From Methanofollis sp. (GTDB lineage: Archaea > Halobacteriota > Methanomicrobia > Methanomicrobiales > Methanofollaceae): a stretch of DNA of 33,368 nt. This document shows positions 7,864 to 17,100 of this stretch, in pieces; position 1 is the first letter of the stretch; every line of letters starts with the position of its first letter. The translations under genes and the position numbers were made by a program. The stretch lies in the NCBI GenBank assembly GCA_030156225.1, contig JASGMW010000007.1, positions 1 through 33,368 on the forward strand, read 5' to 3'. The notes below the pieces were generated by a model. It was given only the letters and a program-made list of their open reading frames with translations. It did not search any database and had not been told where the DNA came from.

Positions 7864-8614
7864 ATCAGGCAAACTCTCTATCGTGGGAATCGGTCCCGGC
7901 GGGGCCGCCTGGATGACCGGTCGGGCTGCCGGGGCGATCGGGGAGGCGGAGTACGTCATTGGAAACGCCTTTTATCTCGAACAGATCAGATCCCTCCTCG
8001 AAGGGAAGACGGTGATCAGGAGTTCGATGGGAAAGGAGGTCGAGCGTGCGCGCCGGTGCATCGCACTCGCCAGGGAGCACCGCGTCGCCATGGTGAGCGG
8101 CGGCGATCCCGGCGTCTACGGGATGGCCGGGATCGTGCTCGAGGTGCTGGACCGCTCGGACGCCGCGGTCGCCGTCGAGGTGGTGCCCGGCGTCACCGCA
8201 GCCTGCGCCGGCGCTTCCCTGCTCGGATCCCCTCTCACCGGCGACCACGTGACCCTCTCCCTCTCCGACCTGCTCACGCCGTGGGAGGAGATCGAGCACC
8301 GTCTCGACTGTGCGTTTGCGATGGGCGTGCCGGTCGTCCTCTACAATCCCAGGAGCCGCGGCCGGCCCGAGAACCTCTCGCAGGCCCTTGCGATCGCGCT
8401 CCGCCACGCGTCGCCCGGGACGCCGGTGGGACTGGTGCGGAACGCCTGCCGGGACGGACAGGCGGTGTCGGTCACCACCCTGGGCGCCCTCGCCGCGGCC
8501 ACCGGGGCCGTCGACATGCACACGGTGGTCTTCGTCGGCGGGAAAGAGACGGTGAAGACGAAAAATGGGGGAATGCTCACGCCGAGGGGATATGGGAGGA
8601 AATATGTATATTGA
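7838..8614 (+). CDS. cbiH: Cobalt-factor III C17-methyltransferase
   Basis: The protein has 258 residues from the ATG at 7838. A GTG at 7826 in the same frame is also possible, but 7838 gives the usual short N-terminus. Marks are LSIVGIGPGG (13-22), MVSGGDPGVYGMAG (85-98), VEVVPGVTAACAGASLLG (113-130) and VVLYNPRSRGRPENL, the last typical of CbiH/CobJ. CbiH methylates C17 and promotes ring contraction by lactone formation. The gene overlaps cbiG by 26 bp and cbiC by 11 bp. It is an unfused CbiH, with no C-terminal CbiG or ferredoxin-type extension. Confidence 0.93.
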   Translation: MLRLQSDDKSGKLSIVGIGPGGAAWMTGRAAGAIGEAEYVIGNAFYLEQIRSLLEGKTVIRSSMGKEVERARRCIALAREHRVAMVSGGDPGVYGMAGIVLEVLDRSDAAVAVEVVPGVTAACAGASLLGSPLTGDHVTLSLSDLLTPWEEIEHRLDCAFAMGVPVVLYNPRSRGRPENLSQALAIALRHASPGTPVGLVRNACRDGQAVSVTTLGALAAATGAVDMHTVVFVGGKETVKTKNGGMLTPRGYGRKYVY

Positions 8615-9230
8615 TCCCGGCGCCGACACCCCGGAGGGGTACGCGATCTCGCGGACGAGCCGCGCCCTTGCCAGAGAGGTGATCGGCGATCAGACGGTCG
8701 AGGACCGGATCAGACAGCGGTGTGCGATCGCCGTCGGGGACTTCGTGATGGCCGATCTGGTCAGGTTCCGGGGCGACGGCGTCGCCGCCGGCCTCGAAGC
8801 GCTTGGAAGGGGGGCGCCGATCGTCGCCGACATCCATATGGTGCAGATGGGGATCCGGAAAAAAGAGCACGCATCCGAGGTGCTCTGCGCCCTCGATTTC
8901 GGGGCGGAAATCTCGGCCGAACGCGGGATCACCCGTTCTTCTGCCGGTTTTATCGCCCTCCGCCACCGGCTGGACGGCTCGATCGCCGTGATCGGCAACG
9001 CCCCCTCCTCTCTCCTCTCCCTCTGCGCGATGATCAGGGAGGGGGTGCGGCCCGCGCTCGTGATCGGCATGCCGGTCGGTTTTGTGCATGCCGCCGGGTC
9101 GAAAGAAGAACTCCGCGGTCTCGACGTCCCCTCGATCACGACGCAGGGGACGCGGGGAGGGACGCCGCCTGCGGTGGCGGCGATGAACGAGATCGTCACC
9201 CTCTTTGTGGAGCGGCAGCGTGCGGCGTGA
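8604..9230 (+). CDS. cbiC: Cobalt-precorrin-8 methylmutase
   Basis: The protein has 208 residues from the ATG at 8604, which follows GGGAGGA (8594-8600). In-frame upstream starts lie inside cbiH and are less well placed. CbiC/CobH shifts the C11 methyl to C12, giving cobyrinic acid in its cobalt form. The motif PIVADIHMVQMGI (residues 72-84) contains the family's catalytic His78. VIGNAPSSLLSL and VGMPVGFV-type segments (here GMPVGFVHAAGSKEEL) complete the family pattern. It overlaps cbiH by 11 bp and the cbiD start by 11 bp. Confidence 0.93.
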   Translation: MYIDPGADTPEGYAISRTSRALAREVIGDQTVEDRIRQRCAIAVGDFVMADLVRFRGDGVAAGLEALGRGAPIVADIHMVQMGIRKKEHASEVLCALDFGAEISAERGITRSSAGFIALRHRLDGSIAVIGNAPSSLLSLCAMIREGVRPALVIGMPVGFVHAAGSKEELRGLDVPSITTQGTRGGTPPAVAAMNEIVTLFVERQRAA

Positions 9231-10239
9231 GGCGATCACCGACCCGGTCACCGGCTTTGTCTATCCTGAGGAGTGGACGGCGCGGTGCGCGAGCCCGGAG
9301 GCCCTGACCCTCGCCGCCTCGGGTCTCGGCGTGCTCACCGCCTCGGGCGCGGTGCTTCGCCGCGGTTTCACCACCGGGACGACGGCCGCCGCGGCGTGCA
9401 CGGCGGCGGTGCTCTCCCTGCGAAATCCGGTCTCCGATGTTGCGGTCGCCCTGCCCTGCGGACTTGCGTTCACCGTCTCTGCCCCGGGCAGGAAAGGCAT
9501 CGGTTCGGCGAGGAAAGACGCAGGAGATTATTTTTCCGACGTGACGGCCGGTCTTCTGTTCGTGGCCGTCGCAAAACCCGCCCGGACCGGTCTCGCTGTT
9601 GAGGCCGGAGAGGGTATCGGACGCTTTGTCAGGGATACCCCCAGGTTCCGCGCCGGGGCGGCGGCGATCAGCGAAACGGCGATGGCATCGATCCTGCAGG
9701 GGATCAGGGGGGCCATGGCGGCGACCGGCATCCCGGGCGTCCGGGTGCGCCTCTCCATACCGGACGGTGCGGCGGTCGCCGGAAAAACCCTCAACCCCCG
9801 CATCGGGATCGAGGGCGGCATCTCGGTGCTCGGCTCGACCGGGCTCGTCGAACCCTGGGACGACCATCTCACCGGGTCGGCGTTCGAGCGGATCAGGGGT
9901 GCGGACCGGGTGGTGCTCACCACCGGCAGGATCGGGCTGCGTTATTCGCGTCTCCTCTTCCCGGACCGCGAGGCCGTGCTCGTCGGGGTGAACCTCGGGC
10001 GGGCGCTCGACGAGGCCCGGGGAGAGACGGTGATCTGCGCTCTTCCCGGCCTCGTGATGAAGTTCATCGATCCCGGGATCCTCGAAGGCACGGGATGCGG
10101 CACCGTCGAGGAACTGACGGCGACGCCTGCGTGGCCCGGGATCATGGCGCGTGCATTTGCGCGGTTCAGAGCCGACCGTCCCGGCGTCCGGGTCGTGATT
10201 GTGGACAGAAACGGTTGCATCATGGGTGATTCGGGATGA
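9220..10239 (+). CDS. cbiD: Cobalt-precorrin-5B C1-methyltransferase
   Basis: The protein has 339 residues from a GTG at 9220, with GGAG at 9209-9212 giving a 7-nt spacer. The open frame extends back to a TTG at 9205. Marks are RRGFTTGTTAAAAC (47-60), which is the CbiD hallmark, DPVTGFVYPEEW before it, and later GGISVLGSTGLVEPW and GCIMGDSG at the C-terminus. CbiD methylates C1 of cobalt-precorrin-5B with SAM and has a fold unlike the canonical precorrin methylases. Length fits archaeal CbiD. It overlaps cbiC by 11 bp and cbiE by 4 bp (ATGA). A cbiJ reductase, which should act straight after CbiD, is not next to it. Confidence 0.92.
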   Translation: MRREAITDPVTGFVYPEEWTARCASPEALTLAASGLGVLTASGAVLRRGFTTGTTAAAACTAAVLSLRNPVSDVAVALPCGLAFTVSAPGRKGIGSARKDAGDYFSDVTAGLLFVAVAKPARTGLAVEAGEGIGRFVRDTPRFRAGAAAISETAMASILQGIRGAMAATGIPGVRVRLSIPDGAAVAGKTLNPRIGIEGGISVLGSTGLVEPWDDHLTGSAFERIRGADRVVLTTGRIGLRYSRLLFPDREAVLVGVNLGRALDEARGETVICALPGLVMKFIDPGILEGTGCGTVEELTATPAWPGIMARAFARFRADRPGVRVVIVDRNGCIMGDSG

Positions 10240-10808
10240 AGATCGTCGGCGTGGGCTGCGGCCCTGATATGATCACGGCGGCGGCGGCAGCGGCGATCGC
10301 CCGGGCAAAGGTCGTCTTCGGCTCGGATCGCGCCATCGATCTGGCCCGCCCGTATATCCGCGAGGGAACCGAGGTGCACGAGATCGCCGACTACCAGCAG
10401 CTCAGGTCCCTGCCTGCCGATGCGGTCGTGCTCTCGACCGGCGACCCCATGCTTGCGGGGCTCGGCTATCTCGGAGGCGAGGTGATACCCGGCATCTCCT
10501 CGATGCAGGTCGCCTTCGCCCGTCTGGGGGTCTCCCTGGTCAGGTGTGCGGTCGTCGCCGCCCACGGGAAGGACCACGCGGCGGCGATCCGCGACGCCTC
10601 CCTGGAAGTCTCACGCGGAAAGGTTGTTTTTCTCATCGCCGATCCGCTGTTCTCGGTCCCTGATCTCGCAGCGGCCCTTCCCGTGGAGATGCGGATCGCC
10701 GTCTGCGAGAACCTCGGCTATCCCGACGAGCGGATCGTCGTCGGTACGGCAGGGGAGCCGCCGGTGCCTGAGACCGGACTCTTTGCGGTGGTGGCAGGCC
10801 GGTTCTGA
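10236..10808 (+). CDS. cbiE: Cobalt-precorrin-7 C5-methyltransferase
   Basis: This 190-residue precorrin-methylase-fold protein has MKIVGVGCGPDMIT at the N-terminus, VVLSTGDPMLAGLG (64-77), EVIPGISSMQVAFARLG (82-98) and AVVAAHGKDH. These fit CbiE, which methylates C5; together with CbiT it equals the two halves of CobL. It is the last gene of the eight-gene block, starting by ATGA overlap with cbiD. It converges on a truncated tnpB with a 12-bp gap, so the mobile fragment lies immediately beyond its stop codon. Confidence 0.9.
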   Translation: MKIVGVGCGPDMITAAAAAAIARAKVVFGSDRAIDLARPYIREGTEVHEIADYQQLRSLPADAVVLSTGDPMLAGLGYLGGEVIPGISSMQVAFARLGVSLVRCAVVAAHGKDHAAAIRDASLEVSRGKVVFLIADPLFSVPDLAAALPVEMRIAVCENLGYPDERIVVGTAGEPPVPETGLFAVVAGRF

Positions 10809-10809
10809 T

Positions 10810-10846
10810 CGATTGGCCGCTCAATCGCATGTGCCTGGAAGCGGCC
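10810..10846. terminator. Competing hairpins at the cbiE/tnpB junction
   Basis: CGATTG (10810-10815) and CAATCG (10822-10827) form a 6-bp stem with a 6-nt loop. GGCCGCT (10815-10821) and AGCGGCC (10840-10846) form a 7-bp stem with an 18-nt loop. The two share bases and so exclude each other. They lie at the 3' end of both convergent genes. They could be a terminator or the right-end hairpin of an IS200/IS605-type element. Confidence 0.45.
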
Positions 10847-11516
10847 CTGTCGGCACATAATAGCACCATTCGCTTCCTGCCGGTGCGATCGCCTTTCTGT
10901 GCACTTTTTTTCCCGGCCGTTCTTTCTGCTGCATGAGCGGTGCGATCGCGGCGATGTTCAGGGCGGCATTCACGTCGGCGTGTTCCTCATAGCCGCAGGA
11001 GGGGCAGAAGAAGTATTTGCGCTGCCTGACCCCCGTCTCCCCGCATCGTGAGCACCGTTTCGACGTGCCTGTCGGGTTCACGAACTCGACCGGGATTCCT
11101 TTCATCTCCGCCCTTTTCACGACCGTCTTCTGGAGGGTATAGAAGAGCCAGAGCTCGTGATTTTCTGTCGAGATCTCCCTGCCCTGTCGTTTTCCGAAGA
11201 GCCGCTCCATCCTGATCCCGGCCCCCCTATCCCTGGCGAATTCGACGACTCCGGTGCTGATCGCATGGTTCTGATCCCTGATCATCCTGAGCATCGTTTT
11301 TTTCTGTTTTTTCCGGTGCATCCCTTTTTTTGATCCCGTTCGTTCGACGCTCCGCCTGAGGGCGGCGAGGCTTCTGCCGAAACACCGCACCTCTCCGGTC
11401 ACCGGTTCGGCTGCAACGGCAATGTGGCCGGCGGTGTTCAGGTCCACGCCGACCCAGAAGAGCGGACGCTGGCCTCCCCCACCCTGGATGCCGGGGTCCG
11501 GGAAGCCACTATACAC
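10821..11516 (-). pseudogene. tnpB: N-terminally truncated IS605-type TnpB with intact RuvC residues
   Basis: The reading frame gives 231 residues from a GTG at 11516; full-length TnpB is usually about 350-400. The C-terminal nuclease part is complete: WVGVDLN (Asp25, RuvC I), RMERLFGKR (Glu104, RuvC II), the zinc finger CSRC (155-158) and CPSC (171-174), and HADVNAALNI (Asp181, RuvC III). The N-terminal nucleic-acid-binding domain is missing, and a stop codon closes the frame upstream at 11535-11537. No TnpA is seen. TnpB is an RNA-guided nuclease, with the guide transcribed from the element's 3' end. Here it lies between cbiE and cbiA, opposite to the operon. It is probably a decaying insertion, although domestication cannot be excluded. 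Confidence 0.85.
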
Positions 11517-11646
11517 AGTGGATGATTGACAATACTACTATATATGTGTTGTTTTCAATTTCTGTTCTTAATCCTCATGTATATGGCATATGTGGCGGGT
11601 TTTATCGAGGTGTTAATAAAAATGAGTATCCCGACACTCTATAGTG
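11506..11646. repeat. AT-rich segment bounded by two small CACT/AGTG inverted repeats
   Basis: CCACT-ATACAC-AGTGG (11506-11521) overlaps the truncated tnpB start. CACT-CTAT-AGTG (11635-11646) lies near the right end. The roughly 113 bp between them are much more AT-rich than the surrounding genes and hold no convincing gene. The segment may be the left end of the insertion or the remains of its deleted 5' half. TTAATAAAA at 11612-11620 could serve as a TATA box for cbiA transcription starting near 11645. Confidence 0.4.
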
Positions 11647-11703
11647 GTCGACCTGCCGCCCGAACCCAATCTTCTTCCATCGGGCCGATCAACACTGCGA
11701 TCG

Positions 11704-13026
11704 ATGATTCCGGCACTTGTCATCGCAGGCACCCACTCCGGCTGCGGCAAGACCACCCTCGCGAGCGGCATCATGGCGGCGCTGCGGGCCAGGGGGCTTG
11801 TCGTCCAGCCCTTCAAGGTCGGCCCAGATTTCATCGATCCCTCCCACCACACCGCTGTCTGCGGCCGCCCTTCGAGAAACCTCGATCCCTATATGATGGG
11901 TGCGGACGGCGTGGTGCGGACCTTCCTCTCGGCGTCCGAAGGAGCGGACATCGCCGTCGTCGAAGGGGTGATGGGCATGTACGACGGCCTCGAGGGCGAG
12001 GAGACCGGGAGCACGGCGCATGTGGCAAAGATCCTCGACGCCCCGGCGGTCCTTGTCGTCGATATCAATGGGATGTCGCGGAGCGCCCATGCACTCGTCA
12101 GGGGGTATACCACCTTCGACCCTGCCGTCCGCTTTGCCGGCGTGATCTTCAACCGGGTCGGGAGCCCGAGGCACCGGCAGATGATCGAGGACCATCTCTC
12201 CGTTCCGGCCCTCGGATGGGTGCCGAACGAGCGGGAAATGAGCGTCGAGAGCCGCCACCTCGGGCTTGCGATGGCCGGAGAGGCGAGCATGGCCGGGTTC
12301 GGAGAGGTGTGCGCCAGGCACTGCGATCTCGATGCCCTGATCAGGTCGGCATCGTCGTCGCCGTCTCTTCCCCCTGCGCCCGAACGCGAGGCCAGGGCGC
12401 CCTCTGTCCGCCTCGGCGTCGCCGTCGACGCCGCCTTCTGCTTCTATTATCAGGACAACCTCGATCTCCTCCGTCGATCAGGCGTGGAGATCGTCCCCTT
12501 CTCTCCCCTCGCCGACACGCTCCCTGATGTCGACGGACTCTACCTCGGCGGCGGCTATCCCGAGCTCCACGCGGAGGCGCTGTCCCGCTCTCCCTGCACC
12601 CGGGAGATCAGGACGGCCGCCCGGGACGGGATGCCGATCTATGCCGAGTGCGGCGGCCTTCTGTACCTCTGCGAGCGGCTCTCCTGCGGGGACGCAGAAC
12701 ACCGGATGGCAGGCGTCCTGCCGGGCGAGGCCGCAATGTGCCGGCGTTTCCAGGCCCTCGGCTACGTGGACGCCAGGAGTACCGGCGCCTCGCCGCTCCT
12801 CCCGGCCGGGCTCTCTTTCAGAGGGCACGAGTTCCATTACTCCTCGGTCGCGACCGCGCCGGACGCCCGCTTCGCCCTGGAGCTCGGGCGCGGGAGGGGT
12901 ATCAGAGACGGTCTCGACGGTCTCTGTGAGCATGCCGCCCTCGGGGGCTACAGCCATGCCTATCTGACCGACGCCTTCGCCGACGCCTTCGTCGCGGCCA
13001 TGACGCGCTACCGGCGGGGACGATGA
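11704..13026 (+). CDS. cbiA: Cobyrinate a,c-diamide synthase (CbiA/CfbB family)
   Basis: The protein has 440 residues from the ATG at 11704. A GTG at 11644 in frame would add 20 residues and lies about 24-32 bp from TTAATAAAA, so it remains possible. The N-terminal ATP-binding domain has GTHSGCGKTT (residues 9-18) and VEGVMGMYDGLEG. The C-terminal glutamine amidotransferase domain has YLGGGYPELHAE and AECGGLLYL with nucleophile Cys316. The enzyme amidates the a and c acetate side chains. CfbB, which amidates Ni-sirohydrochlorin for coenzyme F430, is a close homologue. The corrin context favours CbiA, but a dual role cannot be excluded by reading. It is separated from cbiE by the tnpB remnant and is followed after 1 bp by the GATE protein. 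Confidence 0.87.
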   Translation: MIPALVIAGTHSGCGKTTLASGIMAALRARGLVVQPFKVGPDFIDPSHHTAVCGRPSRNLDPYMMGADGVVRTFLSASEGADIAVVEGVMGMYDGLEGEETGSTAHVAKILDAPAVLVVDINGMSRSAHALVRGYTTFDPAVRFAGVIFNRVGSPRHRQMIEDHLSVPALGWVPNEREMSVESRHLGLAMAGEASMAGFGEVCARHCDLDALIRSASSSPSLPPAPEREARAPSVRLGVAVDAAFCFYYQDNLDLLRRSGVEIVPFSPLADTLPDVDGLYLGGGYPELHAEALSRSPCTREIRTAARDGMPIYAECGGLLYLCERLSCGDAEHRMAGVLPGEAAMCRRFQALGYVDARSTGASPLLPAGLSFRGHEFHYSSVATAPDARFALELGRGRGIRDGLDGLCEHAALGGYSHAYLTDAFADAFVAAMTRYRRGR

Positions 13027-13027
13027 G

Positions 13028-13978
13028 ATGGTCGACGCCCTCTCGGCAACGGCGGCGGCCGGCTACCTGGTGAGAGCGGTCGCCCTGATCACCGTTGGCA
13101 TCGTCGTTGCAAACGTCATCACCGAGACCGGCATCATCTCAAGGCTGAAGTTCCTGTCCTGTCCGATCTCCAGGATTTCCGGCATCTCTTCCCGTTCGTC
13201 TCTCGCCCTCGTCACCATGGTGGCCGACGCCACCGCCGGAAAATCCATGCTCGCCGAGTTCTATCACGACGGCAGCGTCCGGCGGGAGGAGGTGGTGCCG
13301 ACGCTTCTGATGGGAACCTTCCCGACCGTCCTCGGCGAGTCGCTCTTCCGTGTCCAGCTTCCGACCGCAATCGTTCTTCTCGGCCCTGTGATCGGGGGGA
13401 TCTATACGGGCCTGAACATTCTTTCCGCCCTGATCCAGACGACCGGCGCGATCGTCTGGGTCAGACTGATCCGGAAAAACGCCGGCGGCGTTCTCCAGGA
13501 TGAGGAAGAGCCTGCCCGCGTCGGCCTCGACCGACTGACCATCAGGGCCGGGGTTGTAAAGGCATTTTCCTCCCTGAAACGCATCGTCCCGATCACCGTC
13601 GCGGCCACGATCGTTTTTTTTATCCTCTCCTCGACCGGAGTGGTGGACCTGGTCGCCGCCGTGTTCGCGCCGGTTCTCGGTCTCATCGGCGTTCCCGGCG
13701 AGAGCATTGCAGCGATCGTCGCCCAGGCCCTTCACTTCTCGGCAGGGTACGCCGTGGTGGGTTCGCTCATGGCGGGCGGCATCCTTTCGATGGAACAGGC
13801 GTTGATCACCCTGATCGCCGGATCGATGGTGGTGATCACGATGATATACATCAAGTACTCCGTGTCCATATACCTCTCCCTCTTCGGCGACGAAGGGCCG
13901 AAGATTATTGCAAAGACCTATCTGGCGAGCATGGGGGCGAAGGTGGCGACGATACTGATCGTGCTCGCTGTTTTTTGA
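13028..13978 (+). CDS. GATE (nucleoside-recognition) domain membrane protein
   Basis: This 316-residue hydrophobic protein has several membrane segments, for example AVALITVGIVVANVI near residues 17-31, AIVLLGPVIGGIYTGLNILS, and IVPITVAATIVFFILSST. It also has the conserved region SSLALVTMVADATAGKSML. This fits the GATE/nucleoside-recognition family (COG3366-like), related to the pore-forming Gate regions of FeoB. It starts 1 bp after the cbiA stop, with GGGGA (13016-13020) as ribosome-binding site, so it shares that mRNA. Position beside cbiA and cobN suggests transport of cobalt or another metal, or of a pathway compound. That is inference from context; no substrate residue can be read. Confidence 0.75.
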   Translation: MVDALSATAAAGYLVRAVALITVGIVVANVITETGIISRLKFLSCPISRISGISSRSSLALVTMVADATAGKSMLAEFYHDGSVRREEVVPTLLMGTFPTVLGESLFRVQLPTAIVLLGPVIGGIYTGLNILSALIQTTGAIVWVRLIRKNAGGVLQDEEEPARVGLDRLTIRAGVVKAFSSLKRIVPITVAATIVFFILSSTGVVDLVAAVFAPVLGLIGVPGESIAAIVAQALHFSAGYAVVGSLMAGGILSMEQALITLIAGSMVVITMIYIKYSVSIYLSLFGDEGPKIIAKTYLASMGAKVATILIVLAVF

Positions 13979-14020
13979 GCAGATTTCGCATCGTCTCCGT
14001 GTGATATACAGGCCAATTTT

Positions 14021-14060
14021 GTAATACTTTTTTCATATTAGTAATACATTTAACATATCA
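14021..14060 (+). repeat. Tandem 20-bp imperfect repeat with GTAATAC in the cobN promoter
   Basis: GTAATACTTTTTTCATATTA (14021-14040) is followed directly by GTAATACATTTAACATATCA (14041-14060). They match at 16 of 20 positions. The 20-bp period is close to two helical turns, so two proteins would bind on the same DNA face. TATA-like sequences (CATATTA, ACATTTAACATAT) lie inside, so binding would block or position the transcription factors. This is a candidate operator-promoter for cobN and the downstream ATPase. Confidence 0.5.
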
Positions 14061-14131
14061 AGATCTCTCTAGTATGATCACGCCGATCAACGGGCAGTGT
14101 CCTGTTGACGCGGATCGCGTGGGACCTGATC

Positions 14132-17100
14132 ATGGAGAAGTGCACAGTTGCGGTAATTGCGTGGGGGAACGAACTCCCTCTCTTCCTGGAGGAGGCGGGA
14201 GAACTCGGACTGGAATGCGGGGGATGGGCCGTTCATGATCTCAAGGAGCATTCGTCGGCGAGGGAGGCATGCAGGGGCGCACTCGGTCGTGCGGACCTTG
14301 TTCTCGTTCATCCCTCCAGCGAACCCTGGTGGGACGACGTGATGGACGGGATCGCCGCCGGGACGCCTGTGGCGACCTTCGGCTACACCGATGCCTTCTG
14401 GGACGCCTCCACGGTGCCGCTCGGCACGGTCGCCACCCTGAACGCGTACTATCTCTTCGGCGGGCGGGAAAATATCAGAGATCTGCTCGCCTGTGCGGTG
14501 CACGAACTCCTCGGCATCGACCGCCAGTACGGCCCCCCGCAGCCGACCCTCTGGGAGGGGATCTACCACCCGGACGCCCCGGCCCCTTTCACGTCGACCG
14601 GCGACTACTTTGCATGGCGTCCGCGCCGGCATGCCCGAGCGGTCGGTCTCCTCTTTTCCAGGACCGCCTGGCTCACCGGGGATCTGGCCGTGGTCGACGC
14701 CCTGATCCGGGAGTTCGAGCGGGACTGCGACGTCGTGCCGGTCTTCTGCTTCGGCACCGGCGACCGTGAGACCGGCGCCCTCTCCTCGGCGTCGGTCATC
14801 GACACGTACTTTGCGTGCGGCATCGACGCCCTCGTCGAGGCCAGATCGTTTATCCATACTGCCGATGCCGATGCATATGAAAAACGGCTCGCCACCCTCG
14901 ATCTCCCGGTCGTCCATCCCCTGGTGCTGTATCACACCACCGAAGAGGAATGGTTCTCGTCCCGCGACGGCATGGGGAGCGACGAAGTGGGGTGGTGCAT
15001 CGCCCTCCCCGAGTTCCAGGGAATGATCGAGATGCTTCCGGCAGGGGTTGCCGTCGCCGGGGAGACCGGTGTTCATCGCCCCCTCCCCGAACGGATCAGA
15101 CGCACGGCCGATCGCCTCAGGGCCTGGATCCGGCTCAGGAACACGCCGGCGTGCGACCGGCGGGTGGCGTTCATCCTCCACAACAAGCCCTGCGGTTCGG
15201 TCGAAGGCGGCGTCGGGGCAGGCGCCCATCTCGACACCCTGGAAAGCGTGGCGCGTCTCCTCAGGGCCATGGCCGCCGCCGGGTATGCGGTCCTGCCCCC
15301 TGCCGACGGAAAAGATCTGATCGGAACGATCCTCGACCGCAAGGCGATCGCCGAGTTCAGGTGGACTGCGGTCGGCGAGATCGTGGAGAAGGGGGGCGCG
15401 CTCGACCTGATCGAGATGGACCGGTACATGCGCTGGTTCTCGGCCCTGCCCGACGGCGTCAGGCAGGCCGTCAACGACGCGTGGGGGGAGCCTCCCGGCG
15501 GAAAAGAGGGCGTGCCCCCGGCCATGGTGTACGAGGGAAAGATCGTGGTCACCGGCGTGCGCTTTGGAAACGCCGTCGTGTGTGTCCAGCCAAAGCGCGG
15601 CTGCGCCGGGAGCCGGTGCGACGGCGCCGTCTGCCGCATCCTGCATGATCCTGAAGTGCCGCCCACCCACCAGTACCTGGCCACCTACCGGTGGCTCGAA
15701 GAAGAGTTCGGCGCCGACGCGATCGTCCACGTCGGCACTCACGGCAACCTCGAGTTCCTGCCGGGAAAGAGCACCGCGCCCTCGGGTTCGTGCTATCCGG
15801 ACATCGCCATCGGACGGGTGCCGCACCTGTACATCTACAACGCCGACAACCCTCCGGAGGGAACGGCCGCGAAGAGACGGGCCTGCGCCACCCTGGTCGA
15901 TCACGCCCAGGCGGCGATGGTAGAAAGCGGCCTGTATGGGCCGTTGAAAGAACTGGAGACCCAGATCGCCGATTACCGGAGGGCGGAAGGGGTCGACGGG
16001 GCCCGCGCCCATGCCCTCACCCACACGATCCGGGAACTCATCGCCGGATCCGGTCTCTCCGAGGAGCCCGGGCTTTCCGGGGATCGCCCCTTCTCAGAGA
16101 TCGTCGCCGCGGCCGAAGCCCTCCTGACGGCCACCTACGACACCAGGATCCCGGACGGGATGCACATCTTCGGCGAGATGCCGGCGGGGAGAGAGAAAGC
16201 ATCGTACATCGCCACGATCATGCACCACGGCGGCGACCTCAGGTCGGCGGTCGGTCTGATGGCCGGCGTCGACCCGGAGACCGCCAGCTCTGTTCTCCTC
16301 AGGGATATCGACGCCGCGGCCCTGGCCCTTGTTGCCGCTCTTCTCGAAGGGAGCGACCCGGTCGACGCGGTCCGGACGGTTCTCGGCGCCAGGCTGAAAA
16401 ATCCTGACGTCTCCCTTGATGCGGTTGCGGAAACGGTCCGCGATCTCTCTGATCGGATCGATGCATCTGACGAGATCGGAAGTCTTCTCCACGGGCTGGA
16501 CGGCGGGTTTGTCAGGCCCGGCCCCTCCGGCCTGGTCACTCGGGGAAAACCCGAGGTCCTGCCCACCGGCCGAAATTTCTATTCGCTCGATCCCTTCCGG
16601 GTTCCGACCCGTGCGGCATGGCGGGTCGGGTCGCGGCTCGCCGATCTGCTCCTTGCCCGGTACCTGGACGAGGAGGGGGCGTACCCCGAGAACGTCGCCA
16701 TGTACTGGATGGCCTCGGACATCATGTGGGCCGACGGCGAGCAGTGCGCTCAGGTGCTCGCCCTGCTCGGCTGCGAGCCCGTCTGGCACGAAGGAAGGGT
16801 GCGGTCGTTCAGGATCGTTCCGGTCGAGGACCTCGGCAGGCCGCGCATCGACGTGACGATCCGGGTGAGCGGGATTCTCCGGGACAACTTCTACTCCTGC
16901 ATCGAGTTGATCGACGATGCCGTCCGTGCGGTCGCCGATCTCGACGAACCGCAAGAGTCGAACTTCGTGCGCAGGCATGCGCTCGCATCGGGAAACACCG
17001 ATCGGATCTTCGGGAGCAGGCCCGGAACGTACGGCAACGGCGTCTCCCTTGCGGTATATGCTTCGGCGTGGAAGGACGAGGCCGAGATTGCCGATGTCTT

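Noticed and set aside
14087-16024. Long minus-strand open frame (645 codons) under cobN
   Set aside because: It lies wholly antisense to a clear cobN reading frame; the sequence is rich in Arg, Gly and Pro without any family motif. GC-rich codon bias creates such shadows.
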